Assembly: GCA_016719925.1 (NCBI GenBank)
Contig: JADJYC010000008.1
Location: 144,509-208,508, forward strand
Reading direction: 5' to 3'
From: Crocinitomicaceae bacterium
GTDB lineage: Bacteria > Bacteroidota > Bacteroidia > Flavobacteriales_D > Crocinitomicaceae
Length of the DNA: 64,000 nucleotides
How positions within the stretch are numbered: the first letter of the stretch is position 1; the number at the start of each line of letters is the position of its first letter. The notes beneath the pieces were generated by a model, which did no database searches, had not been told where the DNA came from, and was given only the letters and a program-made list of their open reading frames with translations. Both the position numbers and the translations under genes were made by a program. This document shows positions 62,742 through 64,000 of this stretch, piece after piece.

Positions 62742-63874
62742 TTATGCTTTTTCTTCCAATGTACCGTCTGCATGTTTTGCAAAGCGACCTTTGTTTCTGT
62801 CATGTACCTGCGCGTAACTTGGCCATGGCCAGCCACCGAATTGTGTTTTCTGATAATCTTCAAAAGCCTGCTGAATTTCTTCTTTGGTATTCATCACAAA
62901 TGGTCCGTATTGAATTACGTTCTCGCCAATCGGACGACCCTGCAAAACTAAAATACGTGATTCCCAGTTTCCATTTTCTACCAATAAATCCATGTCTGCT
63001 TCTACATACACCTGGTGATATTTTGGAATTTCCTTACCGGCAATTTTTATTGATTCGCCCAGATAAAAATAAAGCGTTCTATTTACGCCGGTTGCTAATT
63101 TAGGTAGAATCCATGTGCCATTTGCTTCCAATTTACAATTCCAGATGCCAACATAATTATTTGGATCAGCGGCCCATGAATTTGGTGGAGAATCCAGTCC
63201 TTTTTTATCACCCAGATTTCCGGCAATAATTTCTATTTCTGCTTTTTTTCCATTGGTGTCTTCATGAGTAAGATGCGGAATATTTTCAGACCACAACATT
63301 TTAAAATGCGGTTCCACCATTTTATTTTTTGCAGGGAGGTTTAACCAGATCTGAAATAACTCCATCGGATTTTCTTTTTCAGTGCTTAACAACGGAAACA
63401 TTTCAGAATGCTGAACGCCTTTTCCGGCAGTCATCCATTGAACATCACCATTACCATATCTGCCTGCTGCGCCCAATGACTCAGCATGATCTACCAAACC
63501 TTCTCTAACTACCGTTACCGTTTCAAAACCACGATGCGGGTGACCGGGAAAACCAGGAACAGTTTTTCCGTGATACATTCTGAAACCATCTTTAATAATA
63601 AAATCATCTCCTAAAAATCTTCCTTTCAGATATGCAGAATCAGGACCCATATTTTCATTTCCTTTTGGAAATTTATCTTCGTGATGAACACAAAATAAAA
63701 ACGGGTCCAGTGTCTCCCACTGAAATCCCATTGGTTTAATAGATTTGATTGCATCTTTTGTTGTACTCATTTCTTTATCCTCTTTTTTGATTTTCCAAAT
63801 CCCAATGCAGGCAAGGCAAACAACCCTGTCAGACCAAGTGAAAATTTACCTAAAAAATTTCTTCTGTCACTCAT
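62742..63874 (-). CDS. Pirin-family protein with probable Tat signal (N-terminal frameshift)
   Basis: Cupin-fold metalloprotein. From ATG 63770 the reading is a 342-aa pirin, with HPHRGFETVTVVREGLVDHAES and GDVQWMTAGKGVQHSEMFP giving the metal-binding His/His/His/Glu set and a C-terminal pirin_C domain. Upstream, another frame from ATG 63874 encodes MSDRRNFLGKFSLGLTGLFAL..., a twin-arginine signal. As written it is a separate 35-codon frame ending in an ATGA overlap with ATG 63770. One extra A in the plus-strand T6 run 63783-63788 fuses the two as GKSKKEDKEMSTTKDA. I favour a single Tat-exported pirin; the alternative is a tiny separate Tat peptide. Pirins can be quercetinases, but the role here is unknown. 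Confidence 0.85.
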
Positions 63875-63879
63875 AGGAA

Positions 63880-63887
63880 CAAAATTA
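63880..63887 (-). promoter_or_regulatory. -7 box TAATTTTG of the pirin-dsbA unit
   Basis: A perfect TAnnTTTG on the minus strand, 5 nt before ATG 63874. It supports the longer, Tat-signal-containing start and implies a nearly leaderless mRNA. Confidence 0.4.
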
Positions 63888-63941
63888 CATGTTTAAACAT
63901 CTATTTCCAAGTGTATTTCAAAATCTAACAAATAAATAACA

Positions 63942-64000
63942 CTAATTGTTTTGGATTGCTTTCAAAATACCCTTTGCAAATTCAGCATATCTCAGTTCAG
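63942..64000 (-). CDS. C-terminal end of an unknown gene (runs off window)
   Basis: The last 18 codons of a minus-strand gene, ELRYAEFAKGILKAIQNN followed by TAG. The helical ending is too short to assign to a family. It lies about 55 nt upstream of the pirin promoter. Confidence 0.35.
   Translation of the reverse strand, partial: ELRYAEFAKGILKAIQNN

Noticed and set aside
1..64000. tRNA, rRNA, riboswitch or phage signatures
   Set aside because: None was seen by eye in the intergenic gaps; a covariance-model search would be needed to exclude small RNAs.

Overview
The window looks like part of a Bacteroidota chromosome, most likely from a free-living member of the Flavobacteriales. Five large secreted proteins end in type IX secretion (T9SS) sorting domains. 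Many genes are preceded by the Bacteroidota -7 box TAnnTTTG. The DNA is AT-rich, and the gene content is that of an aerobic Gram-negative (2-oxoglutarate dehydrogenase, KdsB for LPS Kdo, many outer-membrane proteins). Family-level placement (Crocinitomicaceae-like) would be a guess. No rRNA, tRNA, CRISPR array, insertion sequence or prophage was seen.

Layout. 0-2.7 kb: end of a YceD-like gene and a pepA-pdxA operon on the minus strand. 2.7-5.4 kb: a calcium-binding-repeat T9SS cargo. 5.5-9.8 kb: a small Rieske protein, a 1.1-kaa outer-membrane barrel of unknown function and a small unknown gene. 9.9-14.7 kb: sucA-sucB and a lipoprotein-Pmp3 fusion. 14.7-20.5 kb: dprA diverging from rpoN-PAP2-M48, then lysC with a small unknown gene. 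20.7-25 kb: T9SS type B cargo. 25.3-32.6 kb: a formate/nitrite transporter, a CAP/OmpA-like secreted protein, an outer-membrane barrel-galE-YceI operon and a BrkB-family membrane protein. 32.7-37.8 kb: a second type B cargo. 37.9-45.5 kb: M15 peptidase, bestrophin, MORN-repeat protein, LysE exporter, exonuclease III, kdsB, rluB-like and a methyltransferase. 45.5-48.5 kb: a pappalysin-like metalloprotease with a type A tail. 48.6-49.6 kb: an orphan nuclease-like gene next to REP-like hairpins. 49.6-58.6 kb: a giant repeat adhesin. 58.6-59.9 kb: an AT-rich stretch with one broken gene. 59.9-64 kb: secreted arginine-deiminase-family enzyme, a small membrane-anchored protein, DsbA-like oxidoreductase and pirin.

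The dominant theme is cell-surface biology: about a third of the sequence encodes exported adhesins, proteases and barrels that depend on T9SS machinery located elsewhere. The remainder is scattered housekeeping.

An important caveat is that at least 15 genes, including sucA, sucB, rpoN, lysC, kdsB and exonuclease III, are split by single-base frame disruptions. Most are repaired by adding one A (or T) to a short A/T run. This looks like residual sequencing or assembly error rather than gene decay. I give repaired gene extents and state the break in each entry.
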